Part shown: positions 6,296 through 13,800 of the stretch, one piece after another
Layout of the letters: each line of letters opens with the position of its first letter
Numbering within the stretch: the first letter of the stretch is position 1
Virus record (IMG/VR): IMGVR_UViG_3300036852_000745
Span: 1-37,093 of that record
Source: a virus
DNA length: 37,093 bases
Reading direction: 5' to 3' (one strand)
Made by a program: the position numbers and the translations under genes
Notes under the pieces: generated by a model
The model's database searches: none
What the model was told of the DNA's origin: nothing
What the model saw: the letters and a program-made list of their open reading frames with translations, nothing else

Positions 6296-7009
6296 ATGGC
6301 GTCTGTCAAGACCCCATCTGGAACCGGAACGGTTGCCAGTCGAATACGCCTCATCCGCCGAGCCCTTAACAAGCATGGGACTAAGGAGTTGGGATGGCCG
6401 GAGTTCGCGGCGTTCGCGGACGTGCCGCTGGGGACGGCGAAGCATTGGGAGGATCGGAGCCAGATCGGGGCCGACTCGGCCGATGCACTGGCGGCGCGGC
6501 TTACGGCCGCGGAATATGCCTGCACAGGCGCGTGGATCCGGAAGGGTGGTGAGCCGACACCATCATGGGCGCGAGCTGTGGAATCTCCAGACTCCACAGC
6601 CGTAGCCATGGAGGAACAACTGGATACCGCCCAGGCAGCCCAGCCGCCTGCGCAGGCCCCTGTGCCGCCGCGCGCGGATAATGCGGAGCTAGAGTCAGGG
6701 GAGCTCCTGAAATTGGCTGCCGAGGCAAAACGTATCGCCGATGCCCTACGAGAGGATCTCGCGCGCAGCGAGGCGCCGGTCCTGTTCGACGGCACCACTG
6801 AGAAAGGGCGCCAGCAGGCCCTCATCTGGGCCCTGAAGCAGCTCGCCCGAGACCTGCACCTCCTCGGCTTCGACATGCGCCGCATGTTCCACGTCACCGA
6901 CGAACTCGCCGGGGCGATCGGGCTCCCCGCGCAAAAGCAGCACGGGTGCGGGGGGACATTGCCTACCGATGCCAAGTTCTGCCCGCGGTGTGGGAAGGAA
7001 GTTGCGTAG
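6296..7009 (+). CDS. HTH transcriptional regulator with C-terminal zinc ribbon (repressor candidate)
   Basis: 237 residues. ATG 6296 is chosen because AGGAG lies 4 bases upstream and because longer versions would overlap the opposing gene. Residues about 12-65 (ASRIRLIRRALNKHG, then FAAFADVPLGTAKHWEDRSQ) form an XRE/Cro-type HTH. A Pro/Ala-rich linker (near 105-125) leads to a helical region, LLKLAAEAKRIADALREDLA, and a second helical region containing RQQALIWALKQLARDLHLLG. The end is a truncated zinc ribbon with HGCGG and FCPRCGKEV; the usual first CxxC is replaced by HxC. There is no LexA/CI-type self-cleaving peptidase domain. As one of only two plus-strand genes, divergent from the early operon, it is the best candidate for a lysogeny or early-gene repressor. 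Confidence 0.82.
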   Translation: MASVKTPSGTGTVASRIRLIRRALNKHGTKELGWPEFAAFADVPLGTAKHWEDRSQIGADSADALAARLTAAEYACTGAWIRKGGEPTPSWARAVESPDSTAVAMEEQLDTAQAAQPPAQAPVPPRADNAELESGELLKLAAEAKRIADALREDLARSEAPVLFDGTTEKGRQQALIWALKQLARDLHLLGFDMRRMFHVTDELAGAIGLPAQKQHGCGGTLPTDAKFCPRCGKEVA

Positions 7010-7016
7010 GGGGGGG

Positions 7017-7040
7017 GCCGCCGCTCCGTCGTCCGGCGGC
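7017..7040. terminator. Possible bidirectional hairpin between convergent genes
   Basis: GCCGCCG (7017-7023), a 10-nt loop, and CGGCGGC (7034-7040) form a GC stem exactly between the convergent stops of the repressor and the last lysis-region gene. A run of nine Gs precedes it at 7009-7017. No T tract follows on either strand, so it is a weak terminator candidate. Confidence 0.4.
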
Positions 7041-7041
7041 G

Positions 7042-7716
7042 TCAGCGGGCGAGCACGAACCCCAGACCCACGAGACCGACAGCCCATGGCAGGGACGGAA
7101 CGCGGAGCGTGAACGGCCGCCAGACCGGTGGCCTTGGGTTGCAGATCTCCGGACGCTGCTCGACGCGCGAGAGATCGATCGTTGCCCAACGCGGCCCGCT
7201 CACCTGGGCCACCGCGTCCGGCCCCTGGCACGAGAGCGCCACGTCGAGCTGCAGCGGTTCACGCGTCACCTCGAACCGCGTCCAACCATTGGGCGTTGGC
7301 CCCACCGGGAAGAATCCGCGGAGCTCGGTCGTCGTCGCGATGTACAGACCCAAACTGTCGCGAGCGTCGAGCTTCGCGCGGAGGGTGATCGCCGGCGCCG
7401 CGCCCGTGTCGATCGCGACGAGCAGCGGCACGAGCGCCCGCAGGCTATCCCGCTCGACCCGCACCCGGACGAGGGCGTGGTCGGTCTGGCCGGTGCGCTT
7501 GAGCGCGGCGTCGAGCTGCACGGCCACCTGCAGCGCGAGCCGCTCGGCCACGAGGATGTCGCCGGCCATCCGCACCCGCGTGCGGTCATGCTCCGCTTTG
7601 GCGTTCGCCGTCGCCACCTGCGCTTCCCACAGGGCGCGGCGGCCGAGGTAGAGCGCGACGCCCTGGGCGATCGCGACGAGCACTAGGGCGACGATCGCCC
7701 CGTTCTTGAGCGTCAC
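7042..7716 (-). CDS. Membrane protein with N- and C-terminal spans and a large extracytoplasmic domain
   Basis: 224 residues from a start that overlaps the preceding stop. Residues about 7-25 (AIVALVLVAIAQGVALYLG) are an N-terminal membrane anchor. A coiled-coil-like stretch follows (LGRRALWEAQVATANAKAEH), then a mixed domain with a Cys pair (CQG and EICNP), and the last 20 residues (LPWAVGLVGLGFVLAR) form a second span. Anchor plus periplasmic coiled coil resembles Rz-type inner-membrane spanins, although it is longer than most and has an extra C-terminal span. It is the last gene of the lysis region. A spanin role is plausible but not certain. Confidence 0.7.
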   Translation of the reverse strand: MTLKNGAIVALVLVAIAQGVALYLGRRALWEAQVATANAKAEHDRTRVRMAGDILVAERLALQVAVQLDAALKRTGQTDHALVRVRVERDSLRALVPLLVAIDTGAAPAITLRAKLDARDSLGLYIATTTELRGFFPVGPTPNGWTRFEVTREPLQLDVALSCQGPDAVAQVSGPRWATIDLSRVEQRPEICNPRPPVWRPFTLRVPSLPWAVGLVGLGFVLAR

Positions 7717-8252
7717 GGGGCTGGCGCCTCCGGCCCGGCCCAGGTGAACACGCCGTTCCGTCCGTCTTGGAAGAGAATCGCGCCGCGGCCGCGCGCACAG
7801 AACACGAGGCTGAACAGGACTCGGTGATCACCGAACAGCGCCAGCGCGTCCAGATCGGAATGCGCGCAGGGACGCTCCGGCGGCGTCGTCGGATGGTCAT
7901 GCGCGACCCCGATCAGTCGATCGCGCTGGCAGCCGCTCCGCGGGTTGGCCGTGAGGAAGACGTGATACTGATCCGCACTATCGGCCCGGGCCGGACGGAC
8001 CGCCGTCACTCGGACGTGCCACGCGCCGGGCCGCACGGGGCTCGGCACCAGCGCGCCTTCGAGGCAGAGCGCCGCCTCCTGGGGGAGGGCCGCCCCGAAG
8101 ATCTCGGCCGCCTGCCGCACGAGGAGGGAGTCCATCTCGAAGCTGACGATCCGCCGGGTGTCGGGCCGGGGGACGAGCGGGACGAGCCTGGGCGGCGCGC
8201 ATGCCGCGCCCAGCGCGGCGAGCCCGATCGCCCACCGTCCGAGCCGTCTCAC
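7713..8252 (-). CDS. Putative lipoprotein with JAMM/MPN-type metalloprotease motif
   Basis: 179 residues from GTG 8252 (GTGA overlap). The N-terminus MRRLGRWAIGLAALGAAC is a signal peptide with a lipobox-like end at Cys18. The -3 position is Gly, so the lipobox is imperfect. The body has the JAB1/MPN pattern: a Glu in LCLEGAL (E65), HDHP (H118, H120), and SDLD (S132, D135), the JAMM zinc ligands and catalytic residues. The gap between the histidines and Ser is about four residues longer than in RadC or AfJAMM, with a Cys before the Ser, as I recall for some bacterial JAB-domain proteins. An exported JAMM protein in a lysis region could cut isopeptide or peptidoglycan cross-links. That substrate is inference. 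Confidence 0.66.
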   Translation of the reverse strand: MRRLGRWAIGLAALGAACAPPRLVPLVPRPDTRRIVSFEMDSLLVRQAAEIFGAALPQEAALCLEGALVPSPVRPGAWHVRVTAVRPARADSADQYHVFLTANPRSGCQRDRLIGVAHDHPTTPPERPCAHSDLDALALFGDHRVLFSLVFCARGRGAILFQDGRNGVFTWAGPEAPAP

Positions 8253-8626
8253 GGGACGCTCCGAACCACCGGGCCCACCAGCTGGACGACCAGGTCGTAG
8301 TGCTCTATGGGCCCCCGGAGAAACGCGCGACTCGGATGGGGATCGAAAAGCGGGCGTCCGTCACGACAGATCACCGAATGCGCCCAGTCCCCCCGCGGGC
8401 TCTGGCCGGTGCCGATGCTATAGCCGGCGGGCACGCGCGGAGGATGGAAGGTGTCGAGGGAGAGAGTCCAGCCGTTCGCCTGGAGGATCTCCTGGACCGC
8501 CCGCGTCTGTTCCCACCCCTTAGTGCCGATCGGCAGGACCGGGAACACCGAGAGCGCGAGGCCCGTGAGCGATGCGAGACAGGCATTGAAACAGTCGGTA
8601 TCGCCGACCTGCGTAATGAGGTTCAC
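8249..8626 (-). CDS. Papain-like (C39-type fold) cysteine peptidase candidate
   Basis: 125 residues starting at GTG 8626 (GTGA overlap). The motif order fits a small papain-fold enzyme: Cys in GDTDCFNACLASLTG (C12 or C16), His in WAHSVICRDG (H83), and Asp in RPLFDPHPS (D95). Bacterial and phage proteins with DCxxAC near the start and an HxVxxxxGxxxDP block belong to peptidase-C39-like families of unknown substrate. There is no signal peptide, so the product would be cytoplasmic unless released at lysis. It is coupled to the JAMM lipoprotein gene downstream. Roles in host takeover or wall modification are both open. Confidence 0.68.
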   Translation of the reverse strand: MNLITQVGDTDCFNACLASLTGLALSVFPVLPIGTKGWEQTRAVQEILQANGWTLSLDTFHPPRVPAGYSIGTGQSPRGDWAHSVICRDGRPLFDPHPSRAFLRGPIEHYDLVVQLVGPVVRSVP

Positions 8627-9019
8627 CGGCGCGCAGGTCTCCCTTCCCGGCGGCGATGTGCAGACGTGTGCACCCGCCGGCGCTTCGGCAGGAGCACTTC
8701 GAGGAGGGCGGCGCCGGCGACGCCCATGGCCCAATCCTTCGGGCTGACGCCGTAGCCGCGCCCGTGCAGGCCGGTGTCCCCCGCGAGCTTGGCCTGGCCG
8801 AGCTCGTACGCCAGGGCGATCGTCGCCACTACGGCGAGCCGCTGCCACGGCGACGCCTTGGGGAGGACGAGCCGCGCGCCCACGTCGATGCCGACGCCGG
8901 CGCCGAAATGCTGCCAGCTGTCGGCGCAGGTGAAGGCACGTATCCCGATCCCACCACTGCGCCACGGCGGATCCCGGGAGGAGCAGGAGGGCGAGGACCA
9001 CCCGCGTGACCGCCCTCAT
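8623..9019 (-). CDS. Exported helical protein (YfiM-like); reading frame apparently shifted near 8930
   Basis: ATG 9019 overlaps the preceding stop (ATGA) and opens a clear signal peptide, MRAVTRVVLALLLLPGSAVA, followed by QWWDRDTC. Around 8926-8938 the plausible protein continues in a different frame: CADSWQHFGAGVGIDVGARL, then LAYELGQAKLAGDTG, then GYGVSPKDWAMGVAGAALLE. That second part looks like small YfiM-type exported or membrane proteins (HFGAG..., ...DWAMGVAG). In the first frame the continuation turns into meaningless Arg-rich sequence. So either a one-base change disrupted the gene (mutation or assembly error), or the second part starts alone at GTG 8883. The stop at 8623 overlaps the next start. 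Lysis-region position suggests an envelope role. Confidence 0.6.
8658..8673. promoter_or_regulatory. Dispersed 16-bp palindrome, site 1 (15/16)
   Basis: GTGCAGACGTGTGCAC differs at one base from the perfect palindrome GTGCAGACGTCTGCAC found at 34657. It lies inside the YfiM-like coding region. It is a candidate ParB (parS-like) or other regulator site. Confidence 0.5.
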
Positions 9020-9264
9020 CGCGCGGTCCGGGGTAGACTGTCCGGGGCGCGCCCCACCACCACCTTGTCCCACGGGCCGATCCGCACCCAGTTCCCGGAG
9101 AGCAGGGTCTCCATGCTGTCGCGAGCCGCGACCCACTGCCGCTTCGCCCGATCGGCCTGGCGCCACGCGAGCCCCGAGCCCGCGGCGAGCAGGAGACTCG
9201 TCACCGCGAGGAGCGCGACGAGCAGCACGGCGCGGGCGTCCACGAACCACCCGGGCGGGCGCAT
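9016..9264 (-). CDS. Small inner-membrane protein (possible i-spanin-like lysis accessory)
   Basis: 82 residues from ATG 9264. Residues about 11-33 (ARAVLLVALLAVTSLLLAAG) form a single N-terminal span. A basic helical stretch follows (WRQADRAKRQWVAARDSMET), then a short domain containing NWVRIGPWDKVVVGR. N-in/C-out topology with a periplasmic helix resembles i-spanins, but it is short and lacks a long coiled coil. It sits directly after the endolysin and overlaps a signal-peptide gene, the gene order common for Rz/Rz1-type accessories. The family call is therefore contextual. Confidence 0.65.
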   Translation of the reverse strand: MRPPGWFVDARAVLLVALLAVTSLLLAAGSGLAWRQADRAKRQWVAARDSMETLLSGNWVRIGPWDKVVVGRAPDSLPRTAR

Positions 9265-9266
9265 GG

Positions 9267-9776
9267 CTAGTCGAGACCCCCGGGCAGGGCCGCGACCCAG
9301 CGGACGAACCGGATCCGCGGCCCCACGGTGCGGGTGCGGCGGCTGACGCAGTAGCCCTCGCGGCCGCCGCCCGGATCCGTGTTCCCCTCGAGCGTCGTGA
9401 ACTTCGTGCCGGTCGCATCGGGCGCGTCTACGAAGCCGATATGCGCATAGCGATGCAGGGGATCCGGGAAGAACAGCACGAAGAGATCGCCGAAGCGCGG
9501 CTGCTCGTGCAGGAGCTGGCGGGCGTCGGCCCAGTCGACGATCGCCTGGACGAGCGCCGCGCGGGGGACCGGCCAGGCCGTGCCGAGGGCCTGCCGGCCG
9601 ACGTTCCAGGCCCAGGCCGCGCACCACGCTAGGCCGACGTCGACGCGGGTCTCACGCAGCCAGTAGTCGATGGCCCAGCTGCGGTTCGAGCCGCGTGGGA
9701 CTTCCTGGTGGCCCACCCAGCGCGCGGCCTCGGCGAGCACGGCGGCCTCGGCGTTCGCGATCGCGGCCACGGTCAT
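9267..9776 (-). CDS. CHAP-domain endolysin
   Basis: 169 residues. The CHAP catalytic residues are visible: Cys52 in GLAWCAAWAW, His112 in HRYAHIGFVDA, and Glu130/Asn132 in TLEGNTDPGGG. The surrounding pattern RFGDLFVLFF and the GNT turn are typical of cysteine amidase/endopeptidases that cut peptidoglycan. There is no signal peptide or transmembrane span, so export would depend on a holin; two membrane-protein genes lie directly upstream. It has no extra cell-wall-binding domain. This is the best-supported enzyme of the lysis region. The exact bond cut cannot be told from sequence. Confidence 0.88.
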   Translation of the reverse strand: MTVAAIANAEAAVLAEAARWVGHQEVPRGSNRSWAIDYWLRETRVDVGLAWCAAWAWNVGRQALGTAWPVPRAALVQAIVDWADARQLLHEQPRFGDLFVLFFPDPLHRYAHIGFVDAPDATGTKFTTLEGNTDPGGGREGYCVSRRTRTVGPRIRFVRWVAALPGGLD

Positions 9777-10084
9777 GCCGGCTCCACGCCGTCCATCGCG
9801 CCGAGCGATCGACGGGTCCCGATCGCGCGGCCGCCGTTGCCGGCGTCGGGTCCCGCGCCGAAGCGGAGCTTGACGAGGGTCTTGAAGCCGTCGAGGCCGT
9901 ACGGGGCGACGAGCAGCGCCGCGAGGATCGCGGCCTCGGGCCAGGTCAGCGGCCGGTCGCCGACGAGGAGGTTCAGGCCGACGATCACGGCCACGGCCGC
10001 GGTGACGCCGAAGGCAAGGACCTTGCTGTGCACGTGGCGCCCCTGCGCATCGGTCAGGTCCACGAGATCGGAGAGGGGCTTCAT
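9773..10084 (-). CDS. Two-span membrane protein (holin candidate)
   Basis: 103 residues, with ATG 10084 in an ATGA overlap. Two hydrophobic segments occur: about 22-42 (KVLAFGVTAAVAVIVGLNLL) and about 48-66 (WPEAAILAALLVAPYGLDGF), followed by a polar tail ending RSLGAMDGVEPA. Two or three spans with short loops, next to an endolysin, is the class II/III holin arrangement. The segment PYGLDGFKTLVKL resembles small phage membrane proteins found in lysis cassettes of high-GC phages. Assignment as holin rather than antiholin is not possible here. Confidence 0.7.
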   Translation of the reverse strand: MKPLSDLVDLTDAQGRHVHSKVLAFGVTAAVAVIVGLNLLVGDRPLTWPEAAILAALLVAPYGLDGFKTLVKLRFGAGPDAGNGGRAIGTRRSLGAMDGVEPA

Positions 10085-10320
10085 CGAGACGTCAGGAGGG
10101 AGATGAGGATCATGCCGATCGAGCCGAGCACGCCGGCGACGAGGCCCCAGAGGCCGGCCTTTACCTTGAGTGTCGCGATGTCCGCCGCGACCCCGACGCG
10201 GATCGCGGGCAGGTCCTCCGTGCGCACCGTATCCAGCTTCTCTTCGACGCACGACAGACGCTGGTCAATGCGCTCCTCGAGGCGGTGCAGCTCCCGCAGA
10301 ACGGTCGGCTCATCTACCAT
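10081..10320 (-). CDS. XhlA-like holin/haemolysin protein
   Basis: 79 residues from ATG 10320, with GAGGG seven bases upstream. The N-terminal half is an amphipathic coiled coil (VLRELHRLEERIDQRLSCVE). The C-terminal half ends in one transmembrane span, AGLWGLVAGVLGSIGMILIS. Coiled coil followed by a single C-terminal span at about 80 residues is the XhlA family layout, seen as an accessory to holins and endolysins. It is the first gene of the lysis cassette and is preceded by a terminator-like hairpin. Confidence 0.78.
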   Translation of the reverse strand: MVDEPTVLRELHRLEERIDQRLSCVEEKLDTVRTEDLPAIRVGVAADIATLKVKAGLWGLVAGVLGSIGMILISLLTSR

Positions 10321-10344
10321 GACAGGCCCTCGCCGAAACGAGAA

Positions 10345-10375
10345 ACGCCCCCAGAGGAGCTCCCCCTGGGGGCGT
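10345..10375 (-). terminator. GC-rich hairpin upstream of the lysis cassette
   Basis: ACGCCCCCAG (10345-10354) pairs with CTGGGGGCGT (10366-10375), 10 bp, with an inner GGAG/CTCC that extends it. Read on the minus strand it is followed by TTTCTCGTTTC, a short broken T tract. It would end transcripts coming from the tail genes before lysis. It shares the GCCCCCAG/CTGGGGGC core with the terminator at 25609-25640. Confidence 0.65.
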
Positions 10376-10398
10376 CACGATTCGTACCTACCGATTGT

Positions 10399-10468
10399 GG
10401 ACTACGCGGCTCCCCTAAAGTAAAGCCGCCAGCCGCGGTGGGCAACCACCGGGGGAACGTCGTAGTCC
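10399..10468 (+). other. Structured leader region (nested hairpins with a GNRA loop) upstream of the lipoprotein gene
   Basis: GGACTACG (10399-10406) pairs with CGTAGTCC (10461-10468), enclosing two smaller hairpins. One is CGGTGG-GCAA-CCACCG (10436-10451), with a GNRA tetraloop on the plus strand only. The other is CGGCT (10407-10411) with AGCCG (10424-10428). It resembles a small three-way-junction RNA. The GNRA loop favours plus-strand transcription, which fits the lipoprotein leader. The rest of 10376-10527 shows no clear -35/-10 pair. Confidence 0.45.
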
Positions 10469-10527
10469 CGAGTTGCCGAAAGCACGCCGGTTGCGCATCC
10501 TAGGACAGCGCCCAGGAGGTAGCCACC

Positions 10528-10890
10528 ATGCGAAACGTACTGATCGTCATCGGACTTATCCTGCTCGCCGCCTGCGGCGACCCGGCTGCGCCCGCACGCA
10601 ATCCAGACATCCACATCTCGAACGGCTCCAATGAGTCGGTCACCATCGGCTACCGCCCGATGGGCGATCCGACAGCCCATTGGTTCTCAACGGGCGACGT
10701 GCCAGCACAGTCGGGCCGCTGCGTTCTCTTGGGCCTGACGGGACCGATAGTTCTCAGGGCTCGCGGTCTCTCAAGCGGCTTGACCGTTAGCGATTCCTCC
10801 GACCTCTCCTCATCGGCGGATTGGCGTTGGGATCTCAACGTTGGTAACCAGCAAGCCGAACTGGAGCCCATCAAGACAGTGTGTGGCTGA
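10528..10890 (+). CDS. Lone plus-strand lipoprotein (moron-like)
   Basis: 120 residues. A strong AGGAGGT lies 10516-10521, just before ATG 10528. Residues 1-15 (MRNVLIVIGLILLAA) form a signal peptide ending in a lipobox before Cys16 (LAAC). The mature part starts GDPAAPARNPDI and looks like a small beta-rich domain (HISNGSNESVTIGY, then GPIVLRARGL) with Cys at GRCVLL and at the C-terminal KTVCG. It runs against all neighbours and ends one base from the convergent tail-tip stop. Its own leader, single-gene layout and export signal match phage 'morons'. Small lipoproteins such as N15 Cor and T5 Llp block superinfection; that role here is inference. Confidence 0.82.
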   Translation: MRNVLIVIGLILLAACGDPAAPARNPDIHISNGSNESVTIGYRPMGDPTAHWFSTGDVPAQSGRCVLLGLTGPIVLRARGLSSGLTVSDSSDLSSSADWRWDLNVGNQQAELEPIKTVCG

Positions 10891-10891
10891 G

Positions 10892-13800
10892 TTATCTGGC
10901 GGCCAGCAGTACGCGGCAGAGCATGAAGCGCATGTTCGCCAGGTCGGTGGTAGCCCGCAACGCCACCTCGATGTAGTAGGTGTAGGTATCCCAATCGACG
11001 AAGTGGTCGACAGTTGCATCGGCGCCCTCCACCCACGCGTTGGCCGCCGTGCTGTCCGAGACCTGCGCCACGATCGATCCCGCGGTCCCAGCAAGCGGGA
11101 TGCGCCACAACGTGGCCACGATCTGCCCACCTCCGCCGCCCGCATTGCCGATGTAGTGACGCGATTTAAAACCGACAATATGAAGACCCTGCAGCATCGC
11201 GGTCGGTGTCAAATGATGCAATCCCTCGTTGTCATTGCCCAGGGTCGGCGGGCGGGCGTGCTCGCTGGTGAAGTTCCACTCTTCTCCAGGGGTGACCGCC
11301 ACCCCGAACTGGCCGGCGCCTAAGATGAGGTCCTCGGGCTCAAGTGCGAAATCGCGACTGGCGAGATTCACGTCGGCAAGAATGTCCGCATACCCTCGCG
11401 GGTGGATCGTGAAGAAGCGCCCCGACCCTACGCGCTGGAGCGGTCCTACGGCGAAGCGCCGACCCTTGATCTCCTGGTCCACGTTGGGATCGCGCGAGAC
11501 AAACAGGTCGGTCTCGACCGCCACGATGTCGCCCATCTCGAGCTCGGGGTAGCGGTCCACGGACGTGAAGCTCCACAGCATCTCCCCTGTGCCGAGTCGT
11601 TCCACGGTGCGGTGACCCACAGATTCCGCCAGCGCATCCGTGTCGATCCACTTGGCGATCTCCTCCTCGAGCCACTTCGGCGGCCCGAGCCCCACGGTCC
11701 CAATCTTGAGAATGGAGTCCGTGTGGAACGCCCGCACCTCGTCCTTGAACTCCTCCTGCGTCGCGTCCCACCGGTAGGGCACGAAATACTCAGGCAGGCG
11801 ACGCTCGTGACCGGGCGAGGTCTCGCCGATCTTGATGCGCCGGGATCGAAACAGCGCCCGGATGGATTGCCCCGGCGAGAGGTCGAACGCTTTGATGCGC
11901 CCTTCCGAGGACCCGATCGCCGCGTCGGCGAGGAACGCAATAGCCTCGATCTCCGTCTTGGCCACCACGTCCTTCGAGCCCGGGGAGCGTTTGCGGAGCC
12001 CCGTGATCTGCTTCGAGACCGTCGTGGTCGTGTTCTCGATGCCCGGCCCACGGAGGTTGGCGGGGATGGAGAGGCGGTTCGCCAGTAAGTCATCGTAGAC
12101 GGCCTTGAGCGTCTGGTTCGTGTAGGTGACGACCTCGCGGCGCCCGCCCGAGCGGAACCGTGCCCAGTAGACGTGGGCGCGTCTATCCCCCGCCCCCCCC
12201 GTCGCATTGGCAACGAACGCCAGCCGCACGTTGGGCAAGTCCGTGAGCTGCGCGATCTGCGCCTCCGTGAACTCCATCGTAGACTGGACCCGATCGGGGC
12301 CAATGTCCGCCTTCACGAGCTCCGCCACCAGTGTCGTCGTCTGATAGCCACGGATCTTGAGCTCGAGCGTCTGCCCGCCGGCGGCGTTCTTGGCGTAATC
12401 GCAGTCGAGGAACAGCCGCCGCCCCGCAATATCCGTCGGCGTGGGGAGCGTGAAGACCACCTCCTGGTTCGACGGGTTCAGGCCCGAGCGGATGCCGTCC
12501 GTCTCATCCGCCACGAGCTCATCGATGCCCAAATGAATGTTGGTCGTGCCGCCGGCCAGATCCTGCCAGCTCCCGATTGTCTGGGTGCCGTCGGGCGCAT
12601 AGCTCGTCCCGGGTGAGAACGGCGGCGCCAGGTCCTTGAGCAGCGCACAGAGCCCGACGAGCTGCAGCTCGATCACCGGCTGGCGTGGCCGGGAGTCAAG
12701 CACCAGGAAGTCGTCCATGTGCGTCCACAGGTTGCGGGAGAGCGAGGGGGCGCCCACGAACCACCGGATGCGGATGTCGTTGATGAAGTTCTCGGCCAGC
12801 AGCTTCTCGATCTTCGAGCTGAACGCTTGCGGGCCGGTCTTGGGGCCATCTTTCACCGCCACCAAGCGAGGCCGGGGAATCTCTACGCGGTGCGTCTCAG
12901 GATCGAACGCTTGCTCGTAGCCCTCAATGGTGGCCACGCGGGAGAAGTCGATGCGGACGATCGCCTGGCGGCCGAGCTTGCGGAGGGTGGGCGTGAGGTT
13001 TCCCGCGGCGTTCGGCGTGAGGGTGGCCCGCAGCTTCTTGCTCTGGGGGGACGCGAAGCCCAAGTCGGCTTCCTCGAATTGCCCATTCGTGAACGCCACC
13101 CAGGCGGAGTCCGCGTCGTTGCGCACCTCCAAGGTGACGGACGTGCCGGAGGGTGTCTGCACGAGGCCCACGAGCTCCACGTCGCCCGTCGGCGCCGCGC
13201 CCAGGTCGAACAGGTTGCCCGAGGAGAACGTGATCGTCGCAGCAGTATAGGTACCGTTCTCAATGGTACACCTCGGCGTGCCACCGGCAGACCCGTCATC
13301 GTGCAATAACCCTTTATCAGGAAGGAGGGTGGTGTTAAGCCGACGGCTGCGGAGGATGTTGCCGCCCTGCGTCACCGAGGCCGTCGTGGAATCGTAAGCG
13401 AGCCCGGTGTTGGCTGCAGCGCCCCCCGATGGATTCAGGGCGTACACAAAAATGAGCATCGAGTCGCGCAGCGGGAAGTCTTCCGGGCGCAGATCGCTGG
13501 GAATGATGGTCCGCACACTCTTGGGCTGGGGACGCTGCGACAAGGCGCTGAAGTCGAACGTCACGAGTCCAGCGGTATCCCCTGTGACAGCCATGTCCAC
13601 CGCTTCACAGAGCGGGGCCAGGCGGTACACGTTGGACGGGGAAACGCCACGTTCGGGGTACATGAGTTCGACCCGCCACTTGCCACCGTTGATCATCTCA
13701 TTTTTCTGGCTCCCGCTAATCCGGGGGTTGAGCCATAGCTTGACCCGCAGAATCTCAAAGTCGGCTGGTTCAGTGCCCTTCCACTCGCACATAATGACAT

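Noticed and set aside
8249-9418. One 389-residue minus-strand protein
   Set aside because: It joins a signal peptide, Arg-rich nonsense and a papain-like protein. Start/stop overlaps and sequence character show separate genes.
10402-10680. 92-residue minus-strand frame opposite the lipoprotein
   Set aside because: No ribosome-binding site, antisense to a well-supported signal-peptide gene, and it runs through the structured leader.
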